Shown: in pieces, positions 1-9,423 of the stretch | How positions within the stretch are numbered: position 1 is the stretch's first letter | Layout: each line of letters starts with the position of its first letter | From: Desulfoscipio gibsoniae DSM 7213 | Lineage (GTDB): Bacteria > Bacillota > Desulfotomaculia > Desulfotomaculales > Desulfallaceae | NCBI RefSeq assembly: GCF_000233715.2 | Contig: NC_021184.1 | Location: forward strand, 4,398,001 to 4,462,000 | Length of the DNA: 64,000 nt | Reading direction: 5' to 3' | Program-made: the position numbers and the translations under genes | Notes under the pieces: generated by a model | The model's database searches: none | The model's input: only the letters and a program-made list of their open reading frames with translations | Told to the model about the DNA's origin: nothing

Positions 1-2
1 GA

Positions 3-956
3 ACGCTAAACCCCAAGCAAGTAATTATTCCGGGAATACTTGTTGATTACCTGGTCGTTGCCAAGCCGGAGTGGCATTATCAAACCAAGGGTACTTATTT
101 TAACCCGGCCTTTACCGGCGAACTGAAACTTACTGTTGATTCGATCAAACCAATGGAACTAAATGAGCGGAAAGTCGTTTGCAGAAGAGCCGCTATGGAA
201 TTATCCCCTAATATTGTTGTTAACCTGGGGTTTGGAATGCCGGATGCTATTTCCAATGTGTGCGCGGAGGAAAAGGTTTCGGAACATTTGTACCTGACCA
301 CAGAAGCGGGCGCAATTGGCGGCATACCAGCGCGACATCTTGATTTTGGTCATGCCGTTAATGCCGATTGTATTATTGAAACGGGTTATCAATTTGATTT
401 TTATGACGGGGGCGGGCTTGATATAGGATTTCTAGGTTTAGGTGAGGTCGACCGTTTTGGTAATGTCAACGTCAGCAAGCTCGGTGGGCGACCGATTGGC
501 TGCGGCGGATTTATCAACATAACACAAAACGCTAAAAAAATAGTGTTTTGCGGGACGTTTACTAACGGAGCTGTTTTGGAGGCTGCGAATGGGAAACTAA
601 ATATTGTGCAAGAGGGAAAAAGGAAAAAGTTTGTAACAGATGTAGAACAAATAACCTTTAGCGGAAAGTATGCCGCTGCTATTGGCCAGCCGGTTTTATA
701 TGTAACCGAAAGAGCTGTTTTCCGGCTTACGCAGGAAGGACTGGAATTAATTGAAATTGCTCCGGGAGTTAATCTGGAAAATGACATTTTAAGGCACATG
801 GATTTTAAACCCATTGTTAAAAATGTTAAATTAATGCCCCGTGGAATTTTTGAGAAAAACTGGGGTGGTTTGGCTAAAATACTTAAATCCCGTAGCAAGC
901 AAAAAAAGCTAAATATTTTATCGGGCACCGTAAAGACCAAGGCCAGCAACTATTAA
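3..956 (+). CDS. Acyl-CoA:acetate/propionate CoA-transferase, C-terminal part (5' end outside window)
   Basis: The frame is open from the left edge, so the gene begins before the window; about 317 residues remain of a family usually near 520. Family I CoA-transferases of the YdiF/Pct type swap CoA between short acyl-CoAs and acetate. Visible features are the IPGILVDYLVVA stretch near the domain junction, the TTEAGAIGG motif whose Glu is the expected catalytic residue forming the glutamyl-CoA thioester, and the conserved GLGEVDRFGNVNVS and CGGFINITQNAKK segments. It is a plus-strand gene converging on uvrC. The ATG at 153 is internal, because family motifs continue upstream of it. Substrate specificity cannot be read from the sequence. 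Confidence 0.9.
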   Translation, partial: TLNPKQVIIPGILVDYLVVAKPEWHYQTKGTYFNPAFTGELKLTVDSIKPMELNERKVVCRRAAMELSPNIVVNLGFGMPDAISNVCAEEKVSEHLYLTTEAGAIGGIPARHLDFGHAVNADCIIETGYQFDFYDGGGLDIGFLGLGEVDRFGNVNVSKLGGRPIGCGGFINITQNAKKIVFCGTFTNGAVLEAANGKLNIVQEGKRKKFVTDVEQITFSGKYAAAIGQPVLYVTERAVFRLTQEGLELIEIAPGVNLENDILRHMDFKPIVKNVKLMPRGIFEKNWGGLAKILKSRSKQKKLNILSGTVKTKASNY

Positions 957-995
957 TCGCAAGCCAGGCGGAGCAAAATTAAAAGGAAAAGAGAT

Positions 996-1093
996 AGTTG
1001 GCTGGTTAGAAAAACCAGCTAATGACAAGGAAAGAAAGGGTAATTTTCGCTGTATCATTTAAGGCTAGGGTAAGCTTGCTTAGCTTACCCTAG
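996..1093. terminator. Two hairpins between convergent CoA-transferase and uvrC genes
   Basis: The first hairpin is GGCTGGTT/AACCAGC around 1000-1020. The second is a perfect 11-bp stem, CTAGGGTAAGC / GCTTACCCTAG, at 1065-1093 with a 7-base loop. Neither has a clear T tract, so termination is inferred from their place between two convergent genes. Confidence 0.4.
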
Positions 1094-1155
1094 CTGATAC
1101 CTTACCCAACCTTAGATTTTCGACTGCACGAATTATTGCCTTACCCTCTACTCCC

Positions 1156-3003
1156 TCAGTCTCGAAAAAAATCATACACCGCCCGGGCCGCCCGGTGATT
1201 CATACCCGGTACCGCGGCCAGATCATCCAATTCGGCTGCCCGGATTTTTTCCACAGAACCGAAAGCTTTAAGCAGCTCCCGGCGGCGTACCGCACCGATA
1301 CCATCAATTTCTTCCAGCATGGACTTGAGATTACGCTTGCCCCGTAGCTGGCGGTGGTAAGTCACGGCAAACCGGTGCGCTTCGTCCCTCAGCCGCTGCA
1401 ACATTTGCAGAGCCGGAGAACCTTCGAGCAAGCGCACAGGCTCTGACCGGCCCGGCAGAAACACCAATTCTTCCTCCTTGGCCAGCCCGCAAACGGGTAG
1501 ATGCCCGAAGCCCTGCTCCTCCATGGCCGCCACCGCCGAAGAAAGCTGCCCCTTGCCGCCGTCCACCACCAACAAATCGGGAAGCCGGTGAAACTTGGCG
1601 TCCCGGCTCGACATCTGCCCGGTGTTCACCAGCTCCCGTTCCTCCCGCCCCCGGGCCAGGCGGCGGCTGAGCACCTCCCGCATTGAGGCAAAATCATCCG
1701 GCCCGGTGACGGTTTTTATCTTAAACCGGCGATACTGCTGGGGTGCCGGTTTGCCTTCCTCGAATACCACCATGGAAGCCACCGGTTCCGCGCCCTGGGT
1801 ATTGGAGATATCGTAGCATTCCAAACGCAGGGGCGGCCCCTTTAAGCCCAGAACGTCAGCCAACTGTTCCAGAGCCTTCCGCAAGTCATCCTTGCGTGCC
1901 GCCCGTCCGGTCTCCACTTCCTGCAACACCAGCAGGGCATTGCGGCCCGCCAGATCCACCAGCTGCTTTTTATCCCCCCGCCGGGGCCGGGCCAGGTAAA
2001 CCCTCCCGCCCCGCTTCTCAGAGAGCCAATGTTCCAGCACCTCAACTTCCCCGCTCAAAACATTTTCCACCAGCACTTCCCGGGGGATAAACTCGGCCTG
2101 CAGGTAATATTGCTTAATGAAACCTGTAAGCACCTCATCCCGCCCCATATCCCCTGTGCCGCCCACTAAAAAATGTTCCCGCCCGATGAGTTTGCCACCC
2201 CGCACAAAGAACACCATCACGCAGGCTTCGTCCTGCCCTCGGGCCATGGCCAGCACGTCTCGATCATTTAAGTCGGCAGCCACTATCTTTTGCCGCTCCA
2301 TCACCTTTTCCACAGCCTGCAGCTGATCCCGCAGTTCCGCGGCCCGCTCAAACTCCAGGTTTTCCGCCGCCTCTTCCATACGCCGGCGCAGCTCCCGCAC
2401 CAAATCCTCCTGCTTGCCCTCCATAAACAGCACCACCCCGTCCACCACCTTGCGGTATTCCTCCGGGGTTACCAGCCCGCAACAGGGTCCCAGGCACCGC
2501 TTGATATGCTGGTTGAGGCAAGGCCGGCTGCGCGGGGCCAGCACCCGCTGTTTGCACGTGCGCAATGGAAAAATGCGCTTCAACAGGCGTAGTGTTTCAT
2601 GCACCGCGCCCACCTGAGTATAGGGACCAAAATATCGGGCCCCGTCCTTGACCACCCGCCGGGTAATAAACACTCTGGGAAATTGTTCATTGGTGGTTAC
2701 CTTTATATAAGGATAACTTTTGTCGTCCTTGAGAAAAACATTGTAGCGGGGGCGATGCTCTTTGATTAAATTGGACTCCAGGATCAGTGCCTCAACCTCG
2801 GAATCGGTGGTAATATACTCAAAATCCCTGGCCCGCTCCATCATGGCCCGCACCTTGGCCTGGCGCTCCGCCACAGCGCTGAAGTAAGACCGTACACGGT
2901 TCTTCAACGACACCGCCTTGCCCACATATATAATCTGCCCCCCGCCATCCCGAAACAAATACACCCCCGGGCTCTCGGGCAGCTGAGCCAGCTTCTCCCG
3001 CAC
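1156..3003 (-). CDS. uvrC: UvrABC system protein C (excinuclease subunit)
   Basis: UvrC makes both incisions around a DNA lesion after UvrA/UvrB loading. At 615 residues it has normal length. Domain order is an N-terminal GIY-YIG nuclease (PGVYLFRDGGGQIIYVGKA, about 11-90), a Cys-containing central part, a UVR/UvrB-binding helix pair near 200-235, an RNase H-like endonuclease region (LECYDISNTQG, DLLVVDGGKGQL) and C-terminal helix-hairpin-helix motifs (IDGIGAVRRRELLKAFG). The start is GTG with an AAGGAGG ribosome site 7 bases upstream. A 31-bp family-A repeat abuts that ribosome site, separating uvrC from the transposase gene behind it. In related Firmicutes uvrC follows uvrA directly; here an insertion lies between them. 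Confidence 0.97.
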   Translation of the reverse strand: MREKLAQLPESPGVYLFRDGGGQIIYVGKAVSLKNRVRSYFSAVAERQAKVRAMMERARDFEYITTDSEVEALILESNLIKEHRPRYNVFLKDDKSYPYIKVTTNEQFPRVFITRRVVKDGARYFGPYTQVGAVHETLRLLKRIFPLRTCKQRVLAPRSRPCLNQHIKRCLGPCCGLVTPEEYRKVVDGVVLFMEGKQEDLVRELRRRMEEAAENLEFERAAELRDQLQAVEKVMERQKIVAADLNDRDVLAMARGQDEACVMVFFVRGGKLIGREHFLVGGTGDMGRDEVLTGFIKQYYLQAEFIPREVLVENVLSGEVEVLEHWLSEKRGGRVYLARPRRGDKKQLVDLAGRNALLVLQEVETGRAARKDDLRKALEQLADVLGLKGPPLRLECYDISNTQGAEPVASMVVFEEGKPAPQQYRRFKIKTVTGPDDFASMREVLSRRLARGREERELVNTGQMSSRDAKFHRLPDLLVVDGGKGQLSSAVAAMEEQGFGHLPVCGLAKEEELVFLPGRSEPVRLLEGSPALQMLQRLRDEAHRFAVTYHRQLRGKRNLKSMLEEIDGIGAVRRRELLKAFGSVEKIRAAELDDLAAVPGMNHRAARAVYDFFRD

Positions 3004-3017
3004 GCGATTACCTCCTT

Positions 3018-3105
3018 GGGGTCAGGCTTTAACTTTATTAAACTAACTATATTATTACAATATGTAGATTATGTAGTTAATTTAAGAAAGTTTAAGCCTG
3101 ACCCC
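3018..3105. repeat. Family-A repeat pair in inverted orientation (REP/BIME-like)
   Basis: Arms at 3018-3048 and 3075-3105 match as imperfect 31-bp inverted repeats (core GGGGTCAGGCTTAAAC) around a 26-bp spacer. The right arm is inside the 3' end of the transposase ORF; the left arm touches the uvrC ribosome site. A head-to-head pair beside a RAYT gene is the arrangement expected of the transposase's own REP sequences. Confidence 0.85.
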
Positions 3106-3974
3106 TTATGCTGTTCCACCCATTTAACGGATTTAGAAGTGGTTACTTCACTGCAACCTAGGTACCTCGCAACGTCCCGCAGACGATGGCCCGCCTGGCG
3201 ACAGGCTAGGTAGGCAAACAACCGACGGGCTAGTACCGCCCGGCTCCCCCGGCCGGTCCCCAAAACCAGCTCAGGTTGCACATCCAGATCAAGGCATAGC
3301 CGGTCCATGATGTCCTCCAAGCTGTGCTGCAACATAGATGGGTGCCTGGGACATTTCTCCGGGGATGAAACCTCCACGGTTTCTTTGAGTACCCTAGCGC
3401 TGAATTGCCCGGCCTCGGCAGAGCTTTCCGGGCGGGGAATGGATTCAGACATCAGCTGGTAATCATCGATTACCGTTCCACCGTATGCAGCCAATAGCTG
3501 TTTGATGAAGCCCGTTTTAATAAAAGATTGTACATTGTAAAAATAGCTTTTGCAACTGGACCAAGTATACTTTGTGGGCTCGTCTACCAAACCGGCCTTT
3601 ACCGGGTTCAAATGAATATAACGGATCAAATCCAACAAGTATTCGTCTGTGTCTACATAAATGCTTTTGTAACGCCCCTGAAACACATGTCCCACCAACT
3701 GCTGCTCTTTGTTGAAATACTGTGTATAGGTCTGCTGCAGCCCTTGCATAAATTTAGCAAGCGGAGTTTCGCCCATCTTTAATAACATGTGTACGTGATT
3801 GGGCATCAACGCGTACCCGTGCACCTCAACATTGTAGCGCTGGCTATAATGACGCATTAACCGCAGGTACGTTATATAATCCTCTTTTTCTTTGAATATA
3901 TACTGTTTACGGTTGCCGCGGGCCATCACATGATAAAAAGCCCCCGGCAAATGCAACCTCGGTTGACGGGGCAT
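3069..3974 (-). CDS. REP-associated tyrosine transposase (RAYT), Y1/IS200-like fold
   Basis: A HUH/Y1-type transposase of the REP-associated family. The N-terminal 140 residues carry the hallmark start PRQPRLHLPGAFYHVMARGN, the metal-binding HUH motif in YALMPNHVHMLLK and the LLDLIRYIHLNPVKAGLV segment; a tyrosine nucleophile is expected in the Q-x-x-x-Y region (MQGLQQTYTQYF). The C-terminal 150 residues are an extension with a helix-turn-helix-like end (RLRDVARYLGCSEVTTSKSVKW). The last dozen residues are translated from a family-A repeat. ATG start with TGGGAGGAA 7 bases upstream; own promoter upstream. It lies between uvrA and uvrC and is probably a resident that maintains the dispersed repeats. 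Confidence 0.9.
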   Translation of the reverse strand: MPRQPRLHLPGAFYHVMARGNRKQYIFKEKEDYITYLRLMRHYSQRYNVEVHGYALMPNHVHMLLKMGETPLAKFMQGLQQTYTQYFNKEQQLVGHVFQGRYKSIYVDTDEYLLDLIRYIHLNPVKAGLVDEPTKYTWSSCKSYFYNVQSFIKTGFIKQLLAAYGGTVIDDYQLMSESIPRPESSAEAGQFSARVLKETVEVSSPEKCPRHPSMLQHSLEDIMDRLCLDLDVQPELVLGTGRGSRAVLARRLFAYLACRQAGHRLRDVARYLGCSEVTTSKSVKWVEQHKGSGLNFLKLTT

Positions 3975-4012
3975 ATCATAATTCCTCCCAACAAAGTAAT
4001 TCTTTAGACATC

Positions 4013-4040
4013 ATTATAGCACAGGTGTTCTGTCTGTGAA
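4013..4040 (-). promoter_or_regulatory. Sigma-A-like promoter of the transposase gene
   Basis: On the minus strand TTCACA is followed after 16 bases by an extended -10, TGCTATAAT. It lies about 40 bases upstream of the transposase ATG. Confidence 0.5.
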
Positions 4041-4112
4041 ATAGGGAGAAATTAGTTTAGATTTAAATCATATCAATTTATTGCCATACGCCTATATTGA
4101 TTATGGTTACCA

Positions 4113-4233
4113 AGGAGTCTGGTCAAAAAGTCCAATATAATCCCGTTAACAACTAAATATTGCACGGGCACCGATAATATTAGTCCATATGTTGATATTT
4201 AAGCTTACACAAATGTTTTTTGTCCAAACTCCT
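4113..4233. mobile_element. MITE-like element, copy 1
   Basis: A 121-bp non-coding unit with imperfect terminal inverted repeats (AGGAGTCTGGTCAAAAAG against AGGAGTTTGGACAAAAAA). The interior (GTTAACAACTAA, CCGATAATRT, TTGATATTTAAGCTT) recurs at 9424-9540. No ORF. It would need a transposase supplied from elsewhere. Confidence 0.7.
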
Positions 4234-4317
4234 GGACTAAATATTAATCTAAAATGCCCTTAATCGCATATAGCTCAAATGGCAGAGTTTCGCCACATGG
4301 GGATTAGCTTTTTAAAG

Positions 4318-4353
4318 TAAGTTTAATTAAGTTAAATCTAACCCTCTTATGCT
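4318..4353 (-). repeat. Degenerate family-A repeat
   Basis: AAGTTTAATTAAGTTAAATC followed by CCCTCTTATGCTG resembles the family-A unit plus the CTTATGCTG flank found at the 3' end of the transposase gene. Together with the MITE and the intact copy at 4445 it fills the 490-base non-coding gap between the transposase and uvrA. Confidence 0.5.
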
Positions 4354-4444
4354 GATATAGAGCCTGATACTCTAACCCGGTCAATCGGATATTGCTCAAA
4401 TAGTAGCGAATTACCACGGGATCTACATTCTTTTACATTCTTGA

Positions 4445-4475
4445 AGTTAGTTTAATAAAGTTTAAGCCTGACCCC
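4445..4475 (-). repeat. Family-A repeat forming the 3' end of uvrA
   Basis: A 31-bp copy read on the minus strand as GGGGTCAGGCTTAAAC... It contains the uvrA stop codon and encodes its last residues. Confidence 0.85.
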
Positions 4476-7269
4476 TTAAAAAGCGGGCGGTGTGGGAGAC
4501 GGTGGATTGGGCCATCTCCTCGGGAGTGCCGGTGGCCAGTATTTCGCCGCCTCGGTGGCCGCCTTCGGGGCCCAGGTCGATGATGTAGTCCGCGGTTTTG
4601 ATGACGTCCAGGTTATGCTCGATCACCAGCACGGTGTCGCCGGCGTCCACCAGACGGTGCAGCACGTTGAGCAACCGGTGAATGTCCGCGATGTGCAGGC
4701 CGGTGGTGGGCTCATCCAGGATGTAAAGCGTCTTGCCGTTGGAGCGCCGGGACAGCTCGGTGGCCAGTTTGACCCGCTGGGCCTCACCCCCGGACAGCTC
4801 GGGTGCGGGCTGGCCCAGGCGGATGTATCCCAATCCCACGTCAAACAACGTCTGCAGCTTGCGCTGTATTTTTGGAAGATGCTGGAAAAATTCCAAGGCC
4901 TGCTCCACCGTCATGTTCAGCACATCGGAAATGCTCTTGCCTTTATACTTAACCTCCAAAGTCTCCCGGTTATATCGTTTGCCCTTGCACACTTCACAGG
5001 GCACGTAAACATCGGGTAAAAAGTGCATTTCTATTTTAATGATCCCATCCCCCCGGCAGGCCTCGCAGCGCCCCCCTTTGACGTTGAAGCTGAACCGTCC
5101 CGGCCGGTAACCCCGGGCCCTGGCCTCGGGGGTTTGGGCATACAAATCCCGAATGTCGGTAAACACCCCGGTATAGGTGGCAGGATTGGAGCGGGGTGTA
5201 CGCCCGATGGGCGACTGGTTCACATCGATAACTTTATCCAGGTGCTCCAGCCCCTGGATTTCCCCGCATACTCCAGGCTTTGCCTTGGCCCGGTGCAGCT
5301 CCTGGGCCAGCTTTTTATAGAGAATTTCGTTCACCAGAGTGCTTTTACCCGAACCGGATACCCCCGTGATACATATAAACAGCCCCAGGGGAAAGGTTAC
5401 ATCGATATTCTTTAAATTATGTTCGCTGGCCCCCACCACAGTAATCGATTTACCATTGGGTTGGCGGCGCACTGCGGGCACTGGGATAAATTTTTGACCG
5501 CTCAGGTACTGGCCGGTGATCGATTCGGGCACCTCCATGATATCCTTTACCGTACCGCTGGCCACCAAATGACCGCCGTGCTCTCCGGCTCCCGGCCCAA
5601 TATCAATGATGTGATCGGCAGCATAAATGGTCTCCTCATCGTGCTCCACCACAATCAGTGTGTTGCCCAGGTCCCGCAGCCGCTCCAAGGTCTCCAGCAG
5701 CCGCTGGTTGTCCCGCTGGTGCAGCCCAATGCTGGGTTCGTCCAAAATATACAGCACCCCCATCAGGCCGCTGCCAATCTGGGTGGCCAGCCGAATACGC
5801 TGGGCTTCGCCGCCGGAAAGTGTGCCCGCGGCCCGGTCCAAAGTCAGGTAATCCAGACCCACGTTAACCAAAAACCCCAGCCGGGCGTCAAGTTCCTTAA
5901 GAATCTGCCGGGCAATGAGCCGCTCCCGCTCGCTCAGTTCCAAACCCTGCAAAAAGCTGTGCGCCTCCAGTACCGGCATAGCGGTTACTTCATTAATGGA
6001 AAAACCGCCCACCTTTACCGCCAGCGCCTCGGGTTTGAGCCTGGCCCCGTTGCAGACCGGGCAGGGGCGGGTGCTCATGTACTGCTCGATTTCCTCCCGC
6101 ATGTAGTCCGAATTAGTTTCCCGGTACCGGCGGTTCAGGTTATTAATTACTCCCTCAAAGGGCACCCGGTAACTGTGCTCAATGCCCATTGCATTGGACA
6201 GGGTCATTTTAATAATGTCCCGGCCCGTGCCGTAAAGCAGTTTGTCCAAGTGCGCCGGGTCCATCTCCCGCACCGGAGTGTCCAGATCAAACCCGTAGTG
6301 CTGCGCCACAGCATCAAGATAACGCATGCCGTTTAAGCTCTTTAACCAGGGCTCGATAGCCCCCTGATGCACCGATAAATTTTTATCAGGGATCACCAGG
6401 TCCGGGTCGAGCTCCATTTTAAACCCCAGCCCGGTGCACTCGGGGCAAGCCCCGAAGGGATTGTTAAAAGAAAACAGCCGTGGGGCAATTTCGGTGATAC
6501 TAATACCGCAGTCGGTGCAGGCAAAGTTTTCGCTAAACACAATTTCCTCGCCGTCCACCACGGCAGCCACGGCCACACCTTCCCCGTGCTTAAGGGCCGT
6601 TTCCAGGGAATCGGCCAGCCGCTTGGCCGAGCCCGGCCGGATAACCACCCGGTCCACCACTATTTCAATGGAATGCTTTTTATTTTTTTCCAATTTGATA
6701 TCATCATTGACATCCAGTACTTCGCCGTCCACCCGTACCCTGACGAAGCCCTCCCGGCGGATTTCTTCCAGTAATTTGACGTGCTCGCCCTTTCTGCCCC
6801 TCACCACCGGTGCCAACAGCTGAAGTCTAGTACCCTCGGGCATGGCCAGCAGCTGATCCACAATTTGCTGCACTGTCTGGCGGGCAATGGGTTTGCCGCA
6901 CCTGGGGCAATGGGGCCGCCCGGCCCGGGCGAACAGCAGCCGCAGGTAGTCGTATATCTCGGTGACCGTACCCACTGTGGAGCGGGGATTGTTACTGGTG
7001 GTCTTCTGATCAATGGAAATAGCCGGGGACAGACCCTCAATATAATCAACATCAGGCTTATTCATCTGCCCTAAAAACTGCCTGGCATAGGCCGACAGTG
7101 ACTCTACATAACGGCGCTGGCCCTCGGCGTATATAGTATCGAAGGCCAGGGAGGACTTGCCCGACCCCGACAGCCCGGTGATCACCACCAGTTTGTCCCG
7201 GGGGATTTCCACATTGATGTTCTTCAAGTTATGGGCGCGGGCGCCCCGGACCACAATTTTATCCTGCAT
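4462..7269 (-). CDS. uvrA: UvrABC system protein A (DNA damage-sensing ATPase)
   Basis: UvrA dimers scan DNA for bulky lesions and load UvrB. At 935 residues it has normal length. It has two ABC ATPase halves: Walker A motifs GLSGSGKSS near residue 30 and GVSGSGKST near 640, and two LSGGEAQR signatures. Zinc-binding cysteine sets are intact (CPRCGK, CTDC/CPEC and CEAC/CEVC). The start is the ATG at 7269 with GGAGG 5 bases upstream; an in-frame TTG at 7281 overlaps that ribosome site and is unlikely. The last four residues, Arg-Gly-Gln-Ala, and the stop are encoded by a family-A repeat, so the native C-terminus was replaced or extended. Confidence 0.97.
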   Translation of the reverse strand: MQDKIVVRGARAHNLKNINVEIPRDKLVVITGLSGSGKSSLAFDTIYAEGQRRYVESLSAYARQFLGQMNKPDVDYIEGLSPAISIDQKTTSNNPRSTVGTVTEIYDYLRLLFARAGRPHCPRCGKPIARQTVQQIVDQLLAMPEGTRLQLLAPVVRGRKGEHVKLLEEIRREGFVRVRVDGEVLDVNDDIKLEKNKKHSIEIVVDRVVIRPGSAKRLADSLETALKHGEGVAVAAVVDGEEIVFSENFACTDCGISITEIAPRLFSFNNPFGACPECTGLGFKMELDPDLVIPDKNLSVHQGAIEPWLKSLNGMRYLDAVAQHYGFDLDTPVREMDPAHLDKLLYGTGRDIIKMTLSNAMGIEHSYRVPFEGVINNLNRRYRETNSDYMREEIEQYMSTRPCPVCNGARLKPEALAVKVGGFSINEVTAMPVLEAHSFLQGLELSERERLIARQILKELDARLGFLVNVGLDYLTLDRAAGTLSGGEAQRIRLATQIGSGLMGVLYILDEPSIGLHQRDNQRLLETLERLRDLGNTLIVVEHDEETIYAADHIIDIGPGAGEHGGHLVASGTVKDIMEVPESITGQYLSGQKFIPVPAVRRQPNGKSITVVGASEHNLKNIDVTFPLGLFICITGVSGSGKSTLVNEILYKKLAQELHRAKAKPGVCGEIQGLEHLDKVIDVNQSPIGRTPRSNPATYTGVFTDIRDLYAQTPEARARGYRPGRFSFNVKGGRCEACRGDGIIKIEMHFLPDVYVPCEVCKGKRYNRETLEVKYKGKSISDVLNMTVEQALEFFQHLPKIQRKLQTLFDVGLGYIRLGQPAPELSGGEAQRVKLATELSRRSNGKTLYILDEPTTGLHIADIHRLLNVLHRLVDAGDTVLVIEHNLDVIKTADYIIDLGPEGGHRGGEILATGTPEEMAQSTVSHTARFLRGQA

Positions 7270-7440
7270 AATTGCCTCCAAAATATAAAATCATCCGTAC
7301 CACAGATTGCATAAAATAAACTAGTTACTGTAACGGGTGTAAAAGTGCTGACAAAAAAATGAACCTCTAAAACATTTTACTACATCAAATTATGCGGGCT
7401 TATGGTACAATTAGTAAACATGCCATTTGGCAACCCGCTA

Positions 7441-7492
7441 TTTACAACGACAAATGTAATCAGCTATTTGTATAATATAATAAGCAGGAGGA
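7441..7492 (+). promoter_or_regulatory. Possible promoter and ribosome site of psd-pssA
   Basis: A consensus TATAAT at 7471-7476 has only a weak -35 (ACGACA, 18-base spacing). AGGAGG at 7487-7492 lies 12 bases before the psd ATG, slightly far. It sits in the divergent gap between uvrA and psd. Confidence 0.4.
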
Positions 7493-7504
7493 CTAATTAA
7501 AGGC

Positions 7505-8131
7505 ATGATAGCCAGGGAGTCTATTTTATATATAGCAGTATTATCATTGCTAAGCCTTATTTTGTACATCATGAGCCCTGCATTGGCTATAGCACCGGTG
7601 CTGGTATTACTTTTTGTGATATTCTTTTTTCGCAATCCCCCCCGGCAGGTTACACCAAATAATAACCACATTCTATCTGCCGCCGACGGTACGGTCCAAT
7701 CCATCCAGGAAATCGATGAAGATACCTTCATCAAAGGCAGGGCGATAAAAATAAGCATATTTTTATCCCTGCTCAATGCGCACATCAACCGGAGCCCGGT
7801 AAATGGCCAGATAACCTATACCTCATACAGACCGGGCCAATACCTGCCGGCTTTTAAAAGCCACGCTTCCGACATTAACGAAAGAAACACCCTGGGCATA
7901 GAAAACGGCCCTATTAAAATACTGGTCCACCAGATTACCGGTTTTGTGGCCAGGCGCATCGTTTGCTATAACCAAAAGGGTGATTACTTACAGCAAGGGC
8001 AAATTTTCGGGCTGATTAAATTTGGTTCCTGCACGGAAATAGTTGTACCGGCCGACATCCAGATACTGGTGCAAAAAGGCCAGAAGGTACAGGCGGGAAT
8101 AACCGTCATAGGAGTGTTAAAGAATGATTAA
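7505..8131 (+). CDS. psd: Phosphatidylserine decarboxylase proenzyme (short, archaeal-type)
   Basis: Converts phosphatidylserine to phosphatidylethanolamine at the membrane. The protein has 208 residues, typical of the short class. It starts with two hydrophobic segments (residues 5-45) followed by FFFRNPPRQ, and ends with the self-cleavage region KFGSCTEIVVP; the Gly-Ser bond there is where the family cleaves to create the pyruvoyl cofactor. It overlaps pssA, which makes the substrate, so the two form a phospholipid operon inserted in opposite orientation between uvrA and uvrB. Confidence 0.93.
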   Translation: MIARESILYIAVLSLLSLILYIMSPALAIAPVLVLLFVIFFFRNPPRQVTPNNNHILSAADGTVQSIQEIDEDTFIKGRAIKISIFLSLLNAHINRSPVNGQITYTSYRPGQYLPAFKSHASDINERNTLGIENGPIKILVHQITGFVARRIVCYNQKGDYLQQGQIFGLIKFGSCTEIVVPADIQILVQKGQKVQAGITVIGVLKND

Positions 8132-8654
8132 CGTAAACGGCAACTCGCCCCTGACCCAGCTGCCCAACGTGTTAACCCTGTGCAATATAACTATGGGCCT
8201 AAGCTCCATTATAACCGCTTCTTTCGGTAATTTTACCCTGGCTGGTCTGCTGATTATTATCGGAGCATTTTTTGACCGCCTGGACGGTCACGTGGCCCGT
8301 AAATATCGGATGACCAGCGAAATGGGCAAGCAATTGGATTCACTGGCCGACGTGATTACCTTTGGTCTGGCCCCGGCCATTACCATGTTTCTGCTCAGTT
8401 TTACCGATACCGTTGTCCTGGGCTTTATCATTACCGTTATATTTGTTACCTGTGGAGCGTACCGGCTGGCTCGCTTCAATATCCTTAACTATTCAGATGT
8501 TTTTATCGGCATGCCCATTACCGTAGCCGGCTTTTTACTGGCCCTGCTGACTTTATTTCAAACGCAAATGCCCATCCACCCCTACTGGACAGCGATAAGC
8601 ATGCTGTTTTTAAGTTATTTGATGGTGTGCAAGCGGGAAATTAAAAAAGTATGA
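8124..8654 (+). CDS. pssA: CDP-diacylglycerol--serine O-phosphatidyltransferase
   Basis: Makes phosphatidylserine from CDP-diacylglycerol and serine; membrane enzyme of 176 residues with several transmembrane helices. The CDP-alcohol phosphotransferase signature DG-x2-AR-x8-G-x3-D-x3-D is visible as DGHVAR, then G, then D and D in GKQLDSLAD (about residues 54-76). The ATG lies within the last codons of psd (8-base overlap) with GGAG 9 bases upstream, so translation is coupled. A small GTCGCC/GGCGAC hairpin at 8674-8696 follows the gene. Confidence 0.93.
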   Translation: MINVNGNSPLTQLPNVLTLCNITMGLSSIITASFGNFTLAGLLIIIGAFFDRLDGHVARKYRMTSEMGKQLDSLADVITFGLAPAITMFLLSFTDTVVLGFIITVIFVTCGAYRLARFNILNYSDVFIGMPITVAGFLLALLTLFQTQMPIHPYWTAISMLFLSYLMVCKREIKKV

Positions 8655-8726
8655 CGGTGACAAAGAGTTATATGTCGCCTGGACTATGTCGGCGACAAAC
8701 TAGTAATTAAAACAGTATGACGGTGG

Positions 8727-9128
8727 CTAAGCCGTTTCCGCCATTTTAAAGCCGTATTGGGCAAAATTTTTATCGAAAGTAAAGACCGTGTCCATACCCA
8801 GTCGCTCCATCACCGCAAAACTGATGGCATCTACAAGGGTACAATCCCCGCCCCGGCCGGAAAGCAGTATCTCCATAGCCCGCTTTTCATCCAATGCGCC
8901 GGCCTGCTCCACGGGCCAAATATTACTGCGCACCCACATCCTGGCCGCGTCCGGTCCCAGGCGGGCGGCCAGCAGCGCGTGGGTCTCCGCCAACAAATAA
9001 TTGGTCAGAACCGGTAGTGCCCGCTGCCGCTGCATTTTCCTGAGACCGGCCACAGCGGCCCGGTGGTTTTGATCATCCCGGCAAAGCAGGGCAAACACGG
9101 TCCCAGAATCCACTAATACTCTTTCCAT
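8727..9128 (-). CDS. PIN-domain ribonuclease toxin (VapC-like)
   Basis: A 133-residue PIN domain; such proteins usually cleave RNA as toxins. Four conserved acidic positions are present: Asp in LVDSG, Glu in LLAETHALL, Asp in DCTLVDAISF and Asp in FTFDKNF. The ATG at 9128 overlaps the antitoxin stop as TGATG, giving tight translational coupling. Together with the upstream AbrB-fold gene it forms a VapBC-type toxin-antitoxin pair. It sits on the minus strand between pssA and uvrB, inside what is normally a continuous uvr operon. Confidence 0.88.
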   Translation of the reverse strand: MERVLVDSGTVFALLCRDDQNHRAAVAGLRKMQRQRALPVLTNYLLAETHALLAARLGPDAARMWVRSNIWPVEQAGALDEKRAMEILLSGRGGDCTLVDAISFAVMERLGMDTVFTFDKNFAQYGFKMAETA

Positions 9129-9394
9129 CAACCCAACTCCCCATCTGCCACACGGTGGTCATATTCCATAGCAACAGCATCAGCACGGCGGCGGTCCTCA
9201 AATATGCCCACCATATCCCAAATGGGATCGTTTTCACTAAGCGGTGCCACTTCGTAAACTTTTTTGAGCATCAGTGTATCACCCTTGACGGATACGGACA
9301 GGTGGGATCCTTTTTCCAACCGCAATTTATCCCGGTACTCCTTGGGCAAAGTAAGCTGTCCTTTGCTGGTCAGCTTCACTAATTCAGCTTGCAT
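9128..9394 (-). CDS. AbrB/MazE-type antitoxin
   Basis: An 88-residue protein with an N-terminal swapped-hairpin AbrB DNA-binding domain (VKLTSKGQLTLPKEYRDKLRLEKGSHLSV split over residues 5-33) and an acidic C-terminal tail that would wrap the PIN toxin. Such antitoxins usually bind their own promoter. It is followed immediately by the toxin gene. The 3' end of a MITE-like element lies about 30 bases upstream. Confidence 0.87.
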   Translation of the reverse strand: MQAELVKLTSKGQLTLPKEYRDKLRLEKGSHLSVSVKGDTLMLKKVYEVAPLSENDPIWDMVGIFEDRRRADAVAMEYDHRVADGELG

Positions 9395-9423
9395 GCTGGG
9401 ATTCCCCTTTCCTCCGGTATTCG

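Noticed and set aside
153-956. ATG at 153 as true start of the CoA-transferase
   Set aside because: The frame is open upstream to the window edge and contains conserved family sequence (IPGILVDYLVVA), so the ATG is internal.
4492-7074. Long plus-strand frames opposite uvrA (e.g. 305 codons at 5419-6336)
   Set aside because: Shadow frames in a GC-rich gene; compositions rich in His/Gln/Pro, no ribosome sites, no recognisable domains.
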